64,000 bases of DNA, from contig NZ_SOCT01000009.1 in NCBI RefSeq assembly GCF_004364435.1, forward strand, positions 1 to 64,000. The letters are read 5' to 3'. This stretch comes from Pseudomonas sp. LP_7_YM. Lineage in GTDB: Bacteria; Pseudomonadota; Gammaproteobacteria; Pseudomonadales; Pseudomonadaceae. Positions 18,542-27,250 of the stretch are shown in pieces (within the stretch, counting starts at the first letter, position 1; every line of letters begins with the position of its first letter). The position numbers and the translations under genes were made by a program. The notes below the pieces were generated by a model. The model was not told the DNA's origin, searched no databases, and was given only the letters and a program-made list of their open reading frames with translations.

Positions 18542-21205
18542 ATGCGCACCGAACAGCCGAAAATGATTTACCTGAAGGATTATCAGGCGCCTGAGTACCT
18601 CATTGACGAGACGCACCTGACCTTCGAATTGTTTGACGATCACACCCTGGTCCATGCGCAGTTGGTCATGCGCCGCAATCCCGAGCGCGGTGCTGACCTG
18701 CCGCCGTTGGTGCTGGACGGCCAGCTGCTGGAGCTGCTTTCGGTCAAGCTGGCCGACGTCGATCTGGCTGAAGGCGATTACCAGCTGACCCCGGACAGCC
18801 TCACCGTCCAGCCGAACTGCGCCACATTCACCCTGGACACCAGCGTGAAGATCCACCCGGAGACCAACACCGCGCTTGAGGGGTTGTACAAGTCCAGCGG
18901 TATGTTCTGCACGCAGTGCGAGGCCGAGGGTTTCCGCAGGATCACCTATTACCTCGACCGCCCGGACGTGATGAGCACTTTCACGACCACGGTCATTGCC
19001 AGCCAGCAGGACTTCCCGATTCTGCTGTCCAACGGCAACCTGATCGACCTCGGGCCGGAAGGCGATGATCGCCACTGGGTGACCTGGAAGGACCCGTTCA
19101 AGAAGCCCGCCTACCTGTTCGCACTGGTGGCCGGTGATCTGTGGTGTGTCGAAGACACCTTCGTCACCATGACTGAGCGCAAGGTGACCTTGCGCATCTT
19201 CGTCGAACCGGAAAACATCGACAAATGCCAGCACGCCATGGACAGCCTGAAAAAATCCATGCGCTGGGACGAAGAGGTCTACGGTCGCGAGTACGATCTG
19301 GACATCTTCATGATCGTGGCGGTCAACGATTTCAACATGGGCGCCATGGAAAACAAGGGCCTGAACATCTTCAACTCCAGCGCCGTGCTGGCTCGCGCCG
19401 AAACCGCCACCGACGCCGCGCACCAGCGGGTCGAGGCCATCGTTGCCCACGAGTACTTCCACAACTGGTCGGGCAACCGCGTGACCTGCCGCGACTGGTT
19501 CCAGCTGTCGCTCAAGGAAGGCTTTACTGTATTCCGTGATTCCGGCTTCTCGGCCGACATGAACTCGGCCACGGTCAAGCGCATTCAGGACGTCGCCTAC
19601 CTGCGCACCCACCAGTTCGCCGAAGACGCCGGTCCCATGGCTCACGCCGTACGCCCGGACAGCTTCATCGAGATTTCCAACTTCTACACCCTCACCGTGT
19701 ACGAAAAGGGCTCGGAAGTCGTCGGCATGATTCATACCCTGCTGGGTGCCGAAGGTTTCCGCAAAGGCAGCGACCTGTATTTCGAGCGCCACGACGGTCA
19801 GGCCGTGACCTGCGACGACTTCGTCAGGGCCATGGAAGACGCCAATGGCATCGACCTGACCCAGTTCAAGCGCTGGTATTCGCAAGCCGGCACCCCGCGT
19901 CTGGCCGTGACCGAGGCCTACGACGCGCCGGCCAAAACCTATAGCCTGACCTTCCGCCAGAGCGCGCCGACCACCCCTGGGCAGCCAGGGGATGCGAAAA
20001 AGCCGTTCGTCATTCCGGTTTCGCTGGGCCTGCTGGACAAGCAAGGTCAGGAAATTGCCTTGCGTTTGCAGGGCGAGTCCTCGGCAACCGGTACTTCACG
20101 TGTGATTGCGGTGACCGAAGCCGACCAGACCTTCACCTTCGTTGACGTGGCCGAACATCCACTGCCATCGCTGCTGCGCGGGTTCTCGGCGCCGGTGAAA
20201 CTGAGCTTTGCGTACAACCGTGATCAACTGATGTTTTTGATGCAGCACGACAGCGATGGCTTCAATCGCTGGGATGCCGGTCAGCAATTGTCGGTTCAGG
20301 TGTTGCAGGAGCTGATCGCTCAGCATCAGCAAGGCGAGCCGCTGGTGCTGGATCAACGTCTGGTGACGGCGCTGGGCACGGTGCTGGCCGACGAGCGTCT
20401 GGACCAGGCCATGGTCGCGGAAATGCTCTCGCTTCCCGGTGAGGCCTACCTCACCGAGATCAGTGAAGTGGCCGATGTCGATGCCATTCACGCGGCCCGC
20501 GAGTTCGCCCGTCTACAACTGGCCAACAGCCTGCATGACGCGCTGTGGAAGCGTTATCAGACTAACCGCGAGCTGTCGAAGAAGACCGCATACGTGGCCG
20601 AGTCCGAGCACTTTGCTCGCCGTGCCCTGCAGAACATCGCGCTGTCCTATTTGATGCTCACCGGCAAACCGCAGGTGCTGGCTGCTGCCATCGAGCAGTT
20701 CGACAGCGCCGACAATATGACCGAGCGTCTGACCGCGCTGGCGGTGCTGGTCAACTCGCCGTTCGAAGACGAGAAAGCCAAGGCACTCGCCGTGTTTGCC
20801 GAGAACTTCAAGGACAACGCGCTGGTCATGGACCAGTGGTTCAGCGTTCAAGCTGGCAGCACCTTGCCCGGCGGTCTTGAGCGGGTGAAAGCACTGATGC
20901 AGCATCCGGCGTTCACGATGAAGAATCCGAACAAGGTGCGTGCACTGATGGGTGCATTCGCGGGGCAAAACCTGATCAACTTCCACGCGGCAGACGGATC
21001 GGGCTATCGCTTCCTGGCGGATCTTGTGATCGAACTGAACGGGTTCAACCCGCAGATTGCGTCTCGTCAATTGGCACCGCTGACTCGCTGGCGCAAGTAT
21101 GACGATAAGCGTCAGGCGTTGATGAAGGGCGAACTGGAGCGCATTCGGGCCTCGGGGCAGTTGTCGCCTGATGTGTTTGAGGTGGTGAGCAAAAGCCTGG
21201 CCTGA
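18542..21205 (+). CDS. pepN: Aminopeptidase N
   Basis: 887 aa, cytoplasmic M1 zinc metallopeptidase removing N-terminal residues in peptide turnover; length close to E. coli PepN (870). The exopeptidase motif GAMEN is at about residues 265-269 (NMGAMENKGLNIF). The zinc site is HEYFHNW (about 302) with the third ligand Glu in SLKEG about 20 residues later. The catalytic Tyr region (YEKGSEVV) is also present. The start follows AAGGA. It is followed at once by an intrinsic terminator. Confidence 0.96.
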   Translation: MRTEQPKMIYLKDYQAPEYLIDETHLTFELFDDHTLVHAQLVMRRNPERGADLPPLVLDGQLLELLSVKLADVDLAEGDYQLTPDSLTVQPNCATFTLDTSVKIHPETNTALEGLYKSSGMFCTQCEAEGFRRITYYLDRPDVMSTFTTTVIASQQDFPILLSNGNLIDLGPEGDDRHWVTWKDPFKKPAYLFALVAGDLWCVEDTFVTMTERKVTLRIFVEPENIDKCQHAMDSLKKSMRWDEEVYGREYDLDIFMIVAVNDFNMGAMENKGLNIFNSSAVLARAETATDAAHQRVEAIVAHEYFHNWSGNRVTCRDWFQLSLKEGFTVFRDSGFSADMNSATVKRIQDVAYLRTHQFAEDAGPMAHAVRPDSFIEISNFYTLTVYEKGSEVVGMIHTLLGAEGFRKGSDLYFERHDGQAVTCDDFVRAMEDANGIDLTQFKRWYSQAGTPRLAVTEAYDAPAKTYSLTFRQSAPTTPGQPGDAKKPFVIPVSLGLLDKQGQEIALRLQGESSATGTSRVIAVTEADQTFTFVDVAEHPLPSLLRGFSAPVKLSFAYNRDQLMFLMQHDSDGFNRWDAGQQLSVQVLQELIAQHQQGEPLVLDQRLVTALGTVLADERLDQAMVAEMLSLPGEAYLTEISEVADVDAIHAAREFARLQLANSLHDALWKRYQTNRELSKKTAYVAESEHFARRALQNIALSYLMLTGKPQVLAAAIEQFDSADNMTERLTALAVLVNSPFEDEKAKALAVFAENFKDNALVMDQWFSVQAGSTLPGGLERVKALMQHPAFTMKNPNKVRALMGAFAGQNLINFHAADGSGYRFLADLVIELNGFNPQIASRQLAPLTRWRKYDDKRQALMKGELERIRASGQLSPDVFEVVSKSLA

Positions 21206-21227
21206 TGCAAGCGGGCTTTTGAATAGA

Positions 21228-21261
21228 AGGGCTGCCTGCACATGCAGGCGGCCCTTTTTTG
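21228..21261 (+). terminator. Intrinsic terminator after pepN
   Basis: A 12- to 13-bp GC-rich hairpin (AGGGCTGCCTGCA against TGCAGGCGGCCCT) is followed by six T residues, 23 nt after the pepN stop. Confidence 0.9.
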
Positions 21262-21423
21262 TGCCTCGCACGGACTGCCGTCGTATGCGCCCCACACACA
21301 TATATACGGCGCGCATCGCATGGCTGAAATTGTCTGGCTGGAGAGCGACGTAGCTGAGCTCGGCGCGGTCTGACGCAGCTATCGAAAGGTCCGCCCGATC
21401 TACCGGTAACTGCAGGCTCCAAC

Positions 21424-21446
21424 TGTTGGAGCGAGTTCGTTCGCGA
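21424..21446. repeat. REP-like palindrome
   Basis: GGAGCGAGTTCGTTCGCGAA matches the core of Pseudomonas REP elements and the copies near 8458. It is single here, between pepN and queD. Confidence 0.5.
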
Positions 21447-21503
21447 AGCAATGTCTCAAGCGCGGAAGATTGATCGGCCTCAACGCCCGTTGAGCTGACC
21501 AAG

Positions 21504-21544
21504 CAAAAACAAACGCCCCGACAGAGCGGGGCGTTTGTTTTGGT
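21504..21544. terminator. Bidirectional terminator between pepN and queD
   Basis: An 11-bp perfect stem (CAAACGCCCCG / CGGGGCGTTTG) with a 6-nt loop, T-rich on the plus strand and again on the minus strand. It can end queD transcription and stop read-through from pepN. Confidence 0.85.
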
Positions 21545-21603
21545 CGCGCGCTTAGTGTGTTCACGCGACCTTCAAGGCAGGCTGCCTTTTAATCCACAAC
21601 AGG

Positions 21604-21960
21604 TCAGTCGCCGCGATAAACGCAGCCACTGGTGCAAGTTTCATGAATGCGAATAGCCGACAGCTCTGGCAGCAGCGGTTTGAGTTCGTTCCAGATCCAC
21701 TTCACCAACACTTCACTGGTCGGGTTTTCAAGGCCCGGAATGTCGTTGAGGTAGTTATGATCCAGGCGCTCGTAAAGCGGCTTGAAGATGCTTTTGATCT
21801 CGGAGAAGTCGCGGATCCAGCCGGTATGCGGATCAGGCTCGCCTTGTAGATAGATCGCGACCCTAAAGGAGTGCCCATGCAAGCGCCCGCACTTGTGGCC
21901 TTCCGGTACGTGGGGGAGGCGGTGGGCGGATTCGAAGGTAAATTCTTTGAAGATTTCCAA
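21604..21960 (-). CDS. queD: 6-carboxy-5,6,7,8-tetrahydropterin synthase
   Basis: 118 aa, the usual length. Converts 7,8-dihydroneopterin triphosphate to 6-carboxytetrahydropterin in queuosine/7-deazapurine synthesis. Zinc ligands are His in FESAHRL and in RLHGHSF; the catalytic Cys precedes them in [24 protein letters not shown] is the conserved substrate-site block, and the C-terminal [11 protein letters not shown] is present. No queC/queE is adjacent. It is the last chromosomal gene before the phage-derived island on this side. Confidence 0.93.
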   Translation of the reverse strand: MEIFKEFTFESAHRLPHVPEGHKCGRLHGHSFRVAIYLQGEPDPHTGWIRDFSEIKSIFKPLYERLDHNYLNDIPGLENPTSEVLVKWIWNELKPLLPELSAIRIHETCTSGCVYRGD

Positions 21961-22386
21961 TGTTTGACCTGTATATCTGGAAAACCGGGGGCTTCCAGTA
22001 AAAGCCCCGTGTTCGGTGTACTGATTGGTCGTTGCCGAGCGCCAGATTCGTCATCCACTGAGAGGATAGCGGACTGACGCCATACGACCGAGTTGGGGCG
22101 TATTCTAACCTGTTTCGAAATGTGCCCTTCCTGATTCTTCGATGCAACATGTTCTGACTCAGGCCAATGTAAAGCACCTCATCAGCGCAATCGCTGCGGG
22201 AGCAGCAGAATCGTTCAGGCATGAGCTTGCAAGCCGATACGCCAGGGCGGATGCGGAACTCAAGGCGTTCATAAAGCAAATACACATTGAAAAGAGTCAT
22301 GGCGGCGAATGGGGCGATAGACAAAGCTCCATCAATCTATCCACCAATATGATCATGCTGTCCGCCGAGTTCTAGGACATGACCAC
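21961..22386. other. Left junction of the phage-derived island
   Basis: 426 bp upstream of queD. The part nearest queD should contain its promoter and 5' UTR, with a 7-bp hairpin (GGGGCTT / AAGCCCC, 21988-22008) that is not a recognised riboswitch. The rest has short open frames on both strands (77 codons on plus from 22142) without recognisable similarity. No integrase or tRNA target is seen, so the insertion site is not defined. Confidence 0.4.
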
Positions 22387-22605
22387 ATGGGACAACGGAA
22401 GCTGGTTTTAAGCCTGCCCGCCGTGAGTGGTGGCGCAAGATTCAGGCATTCTCAGCAAGACGGTGAATGGGCGTTGAGTGCGGACGATGTCATCTAGGAG
22501 CAGGGATACGTTTTTTGCATCAACTGCGTAATGCCTATTGACAAGCTCCCATCACAGCATCATTATTCACGTCATCCTGTCATTTCTGCGAACGTTGAAG
22601 ATTGA
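22387..22605 (+). pseudogene. Small ORF interrupted by an in-frame amber codon
   Basis: One frame runs from ATG 22387 to TGA 22605, a total of about 72 codons, broken only by TAG at 22495-22497. The second half has a CxxC pair (YVFCINCVMP). An intrinsic terminator begins 7 nt after the final stop, as expected downstream of a real gene. It may be a decayed small zinc-binding phage gene. No family is recognised. Confidence 0.35.
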
Positions 22606-22611
22606 CACGTC

Positions 22612-22641
22612 AAAGCCCGGCCATTGTGTCGGGCTTTTTAT
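22612..22641 (+). terminator. Intrinsic terminator
   Basis: Stem AAAGCCCG / CGGGCTTT with a 10-nt loop and a T-run, just after the broken small ORF. Confidence 0.8.
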
Positions 22642-22776
22642 TGGGTGCACCAAGCATGGCGCGTTGTGCGCTAGCGCATCCAGCTTGGCTGTGGTGGTCA
22701 AGCGGGCGCTTGGAGGTGAAAGTCCTCTACACACCCGGCAATGACGAATTCGCAATGCTGTTCACTTAAGAAAAAA

Positions 22777-22813
22777 CGGCGCTTACCCAGAAATGAGAAA
22801 GCGCCATTTTTTT
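22777..22813 (+). terminator. Intrinsic terminator
   Basis: Stem GGCGCTT / AAGCGCC, 14-nt loop, followed by seven T residues. An A-run precedes it, so it may act in both directions. Confidence 0.75.
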
Positions 22814-22964
22814 AGGTTTCGCCGCAACACCGAAACAAAAGCCTTCGGTCAGCGGCTTAAGCGAACAGCATTGCCGACGAATTCGGAGCTCTTTATTGCA
22901 AGTAATTTAGTAATACCACGATCCCCGAGCTATTGCTTTTGCCCGGGACAAGCCTTTCATCAAA

Positions 22965-22990
22965 GCCCAGTCTGACCGCTGGGTTTTTTG
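22965..22990 (+). terminator. Intrinsic terminator before the glycosyltransferases
   Basis: Stem CCCAG / CTGGG with an 8-nt loop and six T residues. It is the third terminator in 400 bp and insulates the next genes from upstream transcription. Confidence 0.7.
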
Positions 22991-23083
22991 TGGGCGCGTT
23001 GAATGTGACCGGGTGAGTAAGCCGCGGCTGTACAGCCAGACAATTCATCAACTGAAGCATTTATAACGAAGCGCAGGTAAGCA

Positions 23084-23731
23084 ATGCGAATTGGTGTTGG
23101 CGTCATTACTATGGGTGTGAGGCCCATCCAAGATTACAAGCTGGCTTCTGGAACACACTTTCATGTCTATACCGACGTTGAGCGCAAAGGGCCTGCTTTC
23201 GCACGCAATCGGGTGCTAAAAGCCATGAGCGATGACGGCTGTGACCTGCTGTTCGTGTTTGACGATGACTGCTACCCAACCCGTCATGGATGGGAGTCAT
23301 ATTTCGTTGAGCAACACCTGAAGACCGGGATTCATCTGTTCGGGCTGCCGGACATCTTCAACGCAGAGGTAAATGGCACGGAGGGTGAGGTGGTCTATTG
23401 GAATGGCATGCTTGTGCAGTTCGCGATGTACACCCGAACGCTGCTCGAACAGGTGGGGTTCTACAACACCGGGTATGACCGGTACGGCCACGAAGATAAT
23501 GGGTACACGTTTCGCGCCCTGCGGTCGGGACTGGCTGGGAACAAGACTGGCTTTCCGTCGCCGATCCGCACCCTTGGCTATATCCATTCAGAGGACGTGT
23601 ATGGCGTGACGGCCATGCACAATCTGACCTGGGAAGAGAAGGGTGCCTACATCGAAGTTAACCGCGTGGTCCTCGAAGCCGAGCTGAACAGCGACCAAAT
23701 TTACTACCCCTTTGCCCAGGACGCGGAATGA
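23084..23731 (+). CDS. GT-A fold glycosyltransferase in the tail island
   Basis: 215 aa soluble protein. It looks like a compact family-2-type glycosyltransferase: an N-terminal strand (IGVGVITMGVRP), NRVLKAM in the nucleotide-binding half, and an acidic metal motif VFDDDCYP at about residues 62-69. GHEDNGYTFRALRSG near residue 145 corresponds to the catalytic acidic ED motif seen in such enzymes. The donor and acceptor are unknown. It overlaps the next glycosyltransferase gene by 4 bp (ATGA), so the two act together. Possible targets are the tail fibre, another virion protein or host surface polysaccharide; that is inference. Confidence 0.7.
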   Translation: MRIGVGVITMGVRPIQDYKLASGTHFHVYTDVERKGPAFARNRVLKAMSDDGCDLLFVFDDDCYPTRHGWESYFVEQHLKTGIHLFGLPDIFNAEVNGTEGEVVYWNGMLVQFAMYTRTLLEQVGFYNTGYDRYGHEDNGYTFRALRSGLAGNKTGFPSPIRTLGYIHSEDVYGVTAMHNLTWEEKGAYIEVNRVVLEAELNSDQIYYPFAQDAE

Positions 23732-24687
23732 ACGCCTCGATCAGCCCAGTCGCGCGTCGCGGTAATCTGATGCTCGACATCCGGCCGCATACCTCATGCG
23801 ACTTCCACAGAATCATCATGCCCTACGGCCACCTCAAGGCGGACCCAAAGGCACCAGTGTTTGTCTTCAACCGCCAGCCATCCCATGGCATCCGCTCGCT
23901 TGTGGCAATGAAGCAGGCCGGGATCAAGATCATCTGTGATTTGGACGACCACTTCGAAGTGGGTCCGGACCACGTGCTCTATGAGCTGTTCAAGCGCAAC
24001 AAGGTCGCCGAGATCATCCAGCAATCGATGATGCTGGCCGATCTGGTGACCTGCACCAACACGGAACTTGCCAAGGCCATAGCCCCGTATGCCAAGCGCG
24101 TTGAGATTCTGCCCAACGCGCTGCCATTCGATCAAGGTCAGTTCACGTTGTCTCAGGACACCGAGAGTGACCGTCCCATCGTGTATGTGGCTGGCACGAC
24201 CCACCGGCACGACATAATGCTGTTCGCAGGCCACGTAGACGAACAACACCTCACTGTGGCCGGGCATAACCCTGAGCGCAAAGAGTGGCGCAAGATCGAG
24301 GCCTTGTTTGGTCCCAACATTAACTACAAGGCAGAAACCTCGATTGACCAGTACATGAACCTGTACGAAGGTCATGCGCTGGCTTTGGCACCGCTTGTGG
24401 ATACCAGCTTCAATCGGTGCAAGTCGAACCTCAAGGTGCTTGAGGCCGGTGCGAAGGGCATTCCCATTGTGGTATCCAATGTTCACCCCTATCAGAATTG
24501 CACTGACTATGACGTCGTTGAATACGCATCAGATGGTAGTGAATGGCGAAAGCGCACCGCCCGATTGATATATGACGAGGGTTATCGCTTAGAGCGGGGG
24601 CAGCAGTTGGCCGAGCACGTGCGTGAGCATTATCACTTGGAAAAAATTAACGAGGTCCGTCGCCAAATCGTCGAGGGAATCGTTTAA
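23728..24687 (+). CDS. GT-B fold glycosyltransferase (family-4-like) in the tail island
   Basis: 319 aa soluble protein. Features of GT-B enzymes: an N-terminal domain with ICDLDDHFE (about residues 70-78), a linker with VEILPNALPF (about 126-135), the start of the C-terminal Rossmann domain IVYVAGTTHRHD (about 151-162), and a donor-site segment SNLKVLEAGAKGIPIVVSNVHPY in which an acidic-x7-E-like motif is degenerate. It is translationally coupled to the preceding GT-A gene. Two glycosyltransferases of different folds at the head of a tail cluster suggest stepwise sugar addition to a phage or cell-surface acceptor. Confidence 0.72.
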   Translation: MNASISPVARRGNLMLDIRPHTSCDFHRIIMPYGHLKADPKAPVFVFNRQPSHGIRSLVAMKQAGIKIICDLDDHFEVGPDHVLYELFKRNKVAEIIQQSMMLADLVTCTNTELAKAIAPYAKRVEILPNALPFDQGQFTLSQDTESDRPIVYVAGTTHRHDIMLFAGHVDEQHLTVAGHNPERKEWRKIEALFGPNINYKAETSIDQYMNLYEGHALALAPLVDTSFNRCKSNLKVLEAGAKGIPIVVSNVHPYQNCTDYDVVEYASDGSEWRKRTARLIYDEGYRLERGQQLAEHVREHYHLEKINEVRRQIVEGIV

Positions 24688-24798
24688 AGGGCACGACCGA
24701 TAGGCAGTTAGAAAACCCGGCTCATCGAGCAGCTTCACCGATCGGCATACGTTCGGTTTGGAAGAGTTACAGTTGCGTGCGTCGTGTCGCTGGGATTC

Positions 24799-24915
24799 AT
24801 GAGCACGCTTACCCTGTTGGCTGCACTTGCAAACGGCGTTCTGACTGGGAAGATCAAAACCAAGATTGATTCATATCCCGAAAGGGCTATTTTTATGTGC
24901 CTGGAGAAACTATGA
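24799..24915 (+). CDS. 38-aa hydrophobic small ORF
   Basis: ATG 24799 to TGA 24915, with its stop overlapping the next ATG (CTATGAGC). The N-terminal half is hydrophobic (MSTLTLLAALANGVLTG) and the open frame continues upstream through more hydrophobic codons (TVACVVSLGF) to a stop near 24710, so a longer membrane peptide starting at the GTG at about 24784 is possible. It might be a small holin-like or membrane protein or a decayed one; there is no family match. Confidence 0.35.
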   Translation: MSTLTLLAALANGVLTGKIKTKIDSYPERAIFMCLEKL

Positions 24916-25214
24916 GCAATGGTTGGAATTGGAAAGGCCAAGAAAACTGGTATGTCTACTGGGCGCCTACCGAAGAGTTACTTGCTGGAAAACGGCGTAG
25001 ACTCTCAGCAGTGGCCACGACTCTGGAAGCCGCTATTCAGTCCTTCGATAACTTCAATATGTACGGCACGGGTTACAAAATCCTCGCGCAGCAGCTGCAG
25101 CCTACGATGGTTTCCGATATCACAGTCGTGTTTTGTGCCTCGGGTACGTGGAACTCAACTTATGAAACATTTCTTGCCTCCTCTGATGCTGCTGCCAAAT
25201 ATCCAAGAATATAA
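24912..25214 (+). CDS. Unknown 100-aa protein of the tail island
   Basis: 100 aa, soluble, rich in aromatic residues at its N-terminus (MSNGWNWKGQENWYVYWAP). No recognised domain. It is coupled to the small hydrophobic ORF upstream and lies before the neck terminator gene, so a structural or tail-completion role is conceivable, but nothing in the sequence shows it. Confidence 0.5.
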   Translation: MSNGWNWKGQENWYVYWAPTEELLAGKRRRLSAVATTLEAAIQSFDNFNMYGTGYKILAQQLQPTMVSDITVVFCASGTWNSTYETFLASSDAAAKYPRI

Positions 25215-25395
25215 CGGGTGCGGCGTTGATAGCTGCAATCCAACATTGACTCATGCAGTTAATTAGCACTGTTAAAAACTCGGTAATATTTTTCAAACGC
25301 GGAGGCCGTGGCAATCGGCTTTGGGTTTTCTAACTCACAGAATCTGAGAATCATGCACATATTCAGGGGGCAACCATTATCAGGATAAATCAGGC
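25215..25395. other. Non-coding gap inside the tail island
   Basis: About 180 bp, AT-richer than its surroundings, with no supported ORF. In contractile phages of this type head-completion genes would normally sit just before the neck terminator, so this gap is a likely deletion scar. Confidence 0.35.
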
Positions 25396-25536
25396 GTGCT
25401 TATTGGTCTACTCGAGTTGTTAGACGATCGGCCGTGTATCGATGGCGGTTCTGCCGGCGTAATAACAGACCGTGGCGTGGTTGTTGCCAAACAACAGTTG
25501 AGCGCCACAGAGGTACCCTATGAAGAATATCGATGA
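25396..25536 (+). pseudogene. 3' remnant of a phage gene before the neck terminator
   Basis: An open frame with coding-like content ends at TGA 25536, overlapping the first 17 bases of the neck terminator gene, as tightly packed phage genes do. From GTG 25396 it encodes 46 aa including VLIGLLELLDDRP, GSAGVITDRGVVV and VPYEEYR. The frame stays open upstream to about 25350 without a good start, so it is probably the C-terminal end of a truncated neighbour, perhaps a head-tail joining protein. The identity is not recognised. Confidence 0.4.
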
Positions 25537-26095
25537 ACTCAACCCTATCTGGGAACAGATGATCTGCTCCCTGACGGGTGTGGCGCCTGACCGCGTAATC
25601 GCTGCTAATCAAGGGCGATCTATGCCGGATGGAACAGATCTCTCGGCGTCATACTCACTGACTCCCGTTCGCGCTTATGGCTGCCCTAACTTCGATTACA
25701 TCGACGCTCCGGCTTTAGAGCCCATTGATCGCACTTTTATGTACTCGACCGACTACGAAGTCGCGATGAATTCCACAATGATTTTCCAGCTTTCAGTAAA
25801 CCTGTTTAACGAAGGAGCGGCGACAGCGGCGATGATGATCCCCAACGGTAACTTTCGTCCTGACATTGCCTCGCTCTTGCGTAGAAATAAAGTTGGATGG
25901 TTTCAAACGAATCAGTCTGGCGACTTGAGTGCCTTACAAGACGTCAGTCTGCAGTCTCGTCATCAATGCGATCTCACGCTCTATGCCGAGGTCGTGACTA
26001 CTTACACCATCTTGCGCGCCGCTGGCTTCAAGTTCGAAGTGTCCGACGCCGTGACTCAACACACACTCCAATCAGGAAAATACTATGGCAGTTGA
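25520..26095 (+). CDS. Phage neck/tail terminator protein (LIC_12616 / gp12-like)
   Basis: 191 aa. Position (directly before the sheath) and sequence (ENLNPIWEQM-like N-terminus, RAYGCPNFDYID, DYEVAMNSTMIFQLSVNLFN, then ADLTLYAEV-type strand DLTLYAEVVTTY) fit the gp12-like neck terminators that cap contractile tails. AGAGG precedes the ATG. It overlaps the sheath gene by 11 bp. In a headless particle it would close the top of the tail. Confidence 0.62.
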   Translation: MKNIDELNPIWEQMICSLTGVAPDRVIAANQGRSMPDGTDLSASYSLTPVRAYGCPNFDYIDAPALEPIDRTFMYSTDYEVAMNSTMIFQLSVNLFNEGAATAAMMIPNGNFRPDIASLLRRNKVGWFQTNQSGDLSALQDVSLQSRHQCDLTLYAEVVTTYTILRAAGFKFEVSDAVTQHTLQSGKYYGS

Positions 26096-27245
26096 TATAT
26101 CCAACATCGTTCCCATCTCGGTTTCGATCTCATCGGCAGGGCTGGCAGATGCAGATTTCACCAGCTCGGTGGCATTTGCTGACCTCACTGACCTCGCCGC
26201 TGGCGTGACTTTCCCGGTGAACACATACCGGGATTACACCACGCTCACCGACATCGTCACTACGTTTGGCACCAGTTCCGAGATCTACTATCTCGCGTCC
26301 TCGTACTTCGCGAACAAGACACGCTCCCCGGTGTTCACGGTCTTCATGAAATCCAGCGCTTCGGTCGACCCAACTGCTGCGGCATCGCAAGTCGCCGCAT
26401 CCGGCGTATGGCGATACAACCACTTCTTCAAGAACTCTGATATCAAAACAGACAACGTTCCGGCACTCGCGAGCTGGGCGGATGCCTCAAACCGTGCTGT
26501 ATGGGTAACCGTCAGCGATGCCGCCGCTATTACTGCGGGCTCCACGACGGATTTGGCATCTGTCATCTCCGAGCTTGGCGCTCGCCACGTGTTCCAGGGC
26601 TTCCGCGCACCTTCTACCCTGGCCGCTGACGTCACTCAGGGTTACCCGATGAACGCCTTGGCGGGCAAGTTTACAAAGTGGAACCCTGCGGGCACCAACA
26701 CGGCTATCACCGGCGAGTACCAGAACCTGGCCAGCGTTACTGCCGATGGATTGTCGCCTACTGCGATCGGAATCCTCAGGGCCAAGAAATGCGCATATTT
26801 CTCCAAGGTTGTCTCCAGCGGTAGCGCTACTGGCTGCATGGCAATGAACACGCAGTCACCCTCCGCTTACGGCGAATGGATCGATGACGTGATCGGTGTA
26901 GACATGCTGGCCAATGCACTGCAGGTAGGCCTGTTCAATTGGCTGGTTCAGCCGCAGACCAAGCGCGGGCTGGATGCAAAGAATTTCTCAGGTGCGATCA
27001 CCGAGGCCGGGAATGTCTGTAAGCAATACTTCGATAACGGTTTTCTGGGGGCGGGCAGCATCGTCGATCCGGACACGGGAAAGGAGCTGTATCTGGCCAA
27101 CGGTTTTTACATCAATAACGACCCTACCGATGTGGAGAGTCTTACCACCGCAGAGCGTCAGCAGCGTACCTATCCGGTGCTGAACGTTTACGTGCTGCGC
27201 AATGGCGCGGCGCACCTCATCCCTGTCAGCCTCTACGTGGAGTAA
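26085..27245 (+). CDS. Contractile tail sheath protein (DUF3383)
   Basis: 386 aa. The N-terminus IVPISVSISSAGLADADF and blocks such as YFANKTRSPVFTVFMK and RAKKCAYFSKVVSSGSATGCMAMNT are typical of DUF3383 proteins, which take the sheath position in one lineage of contractile phages (KPP10-like and similar). The C-terminal strand YPVLNVYVLRNGAAHLIPVSLYVE should provide the arm exchanged between sheath subunits. It is intact, full length for the family and followed 5 bp later by the tube gene. The sheath identity follows from family plus position. Confidence 0.78.
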   Translation: MAVDISNIVPISVSISSAGLADADFTSSVAFADLTDLAAGVTFPVNTYRDYTTLTDIVTTFGTSSEIYYLASSYFANKTRSPVFTVFMKSSASVDPTAAASQVAASGVWRYNHFFKNSDIKTDNVPALASWADASNRAVWVTVSDAAAITAGSTTDLASVISELGARHVFQGFRAPSTLAADVTQGYPMNALAGKFTKWNPAGTNTAITGEYQNLASVTADGLSPTAIGILRAKKCAYFSKVVSSGSATGCMAMNTQSPSAYGEWIDDVIGVDMLANALQVGLFNWLVQPQTKRGLDAKNFSGAITEAGNVCKQYFDNGFLGAGSIVDPDTGKELYLANGFYINNDPTDVESLTTAERQQRTYPVLNVYVLRNGAAHLIPVSLYVE

Positions 27246-27250
27246 TACAC

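Noticed and set aside
18521-20044. 507-codon antisense frame across pepN
   Set aside because: The opposite strand is an unmistakable PepN; the antisense product has no recognisable domain or ribosome site.
21988-22008. Possible preQ1 or other riboswitch in the queD leader
   Set aside because: Only a simple 7-bp hairpin is present; no preQ1-I or preQ1-II consensus bases were recognised.
22142-22375. 77-codon plus frame and longer minus frame upstream of queD
   Set aside because: No ribosome site, no similarity recognised and the two overlap; left as unannotated junction DNA.
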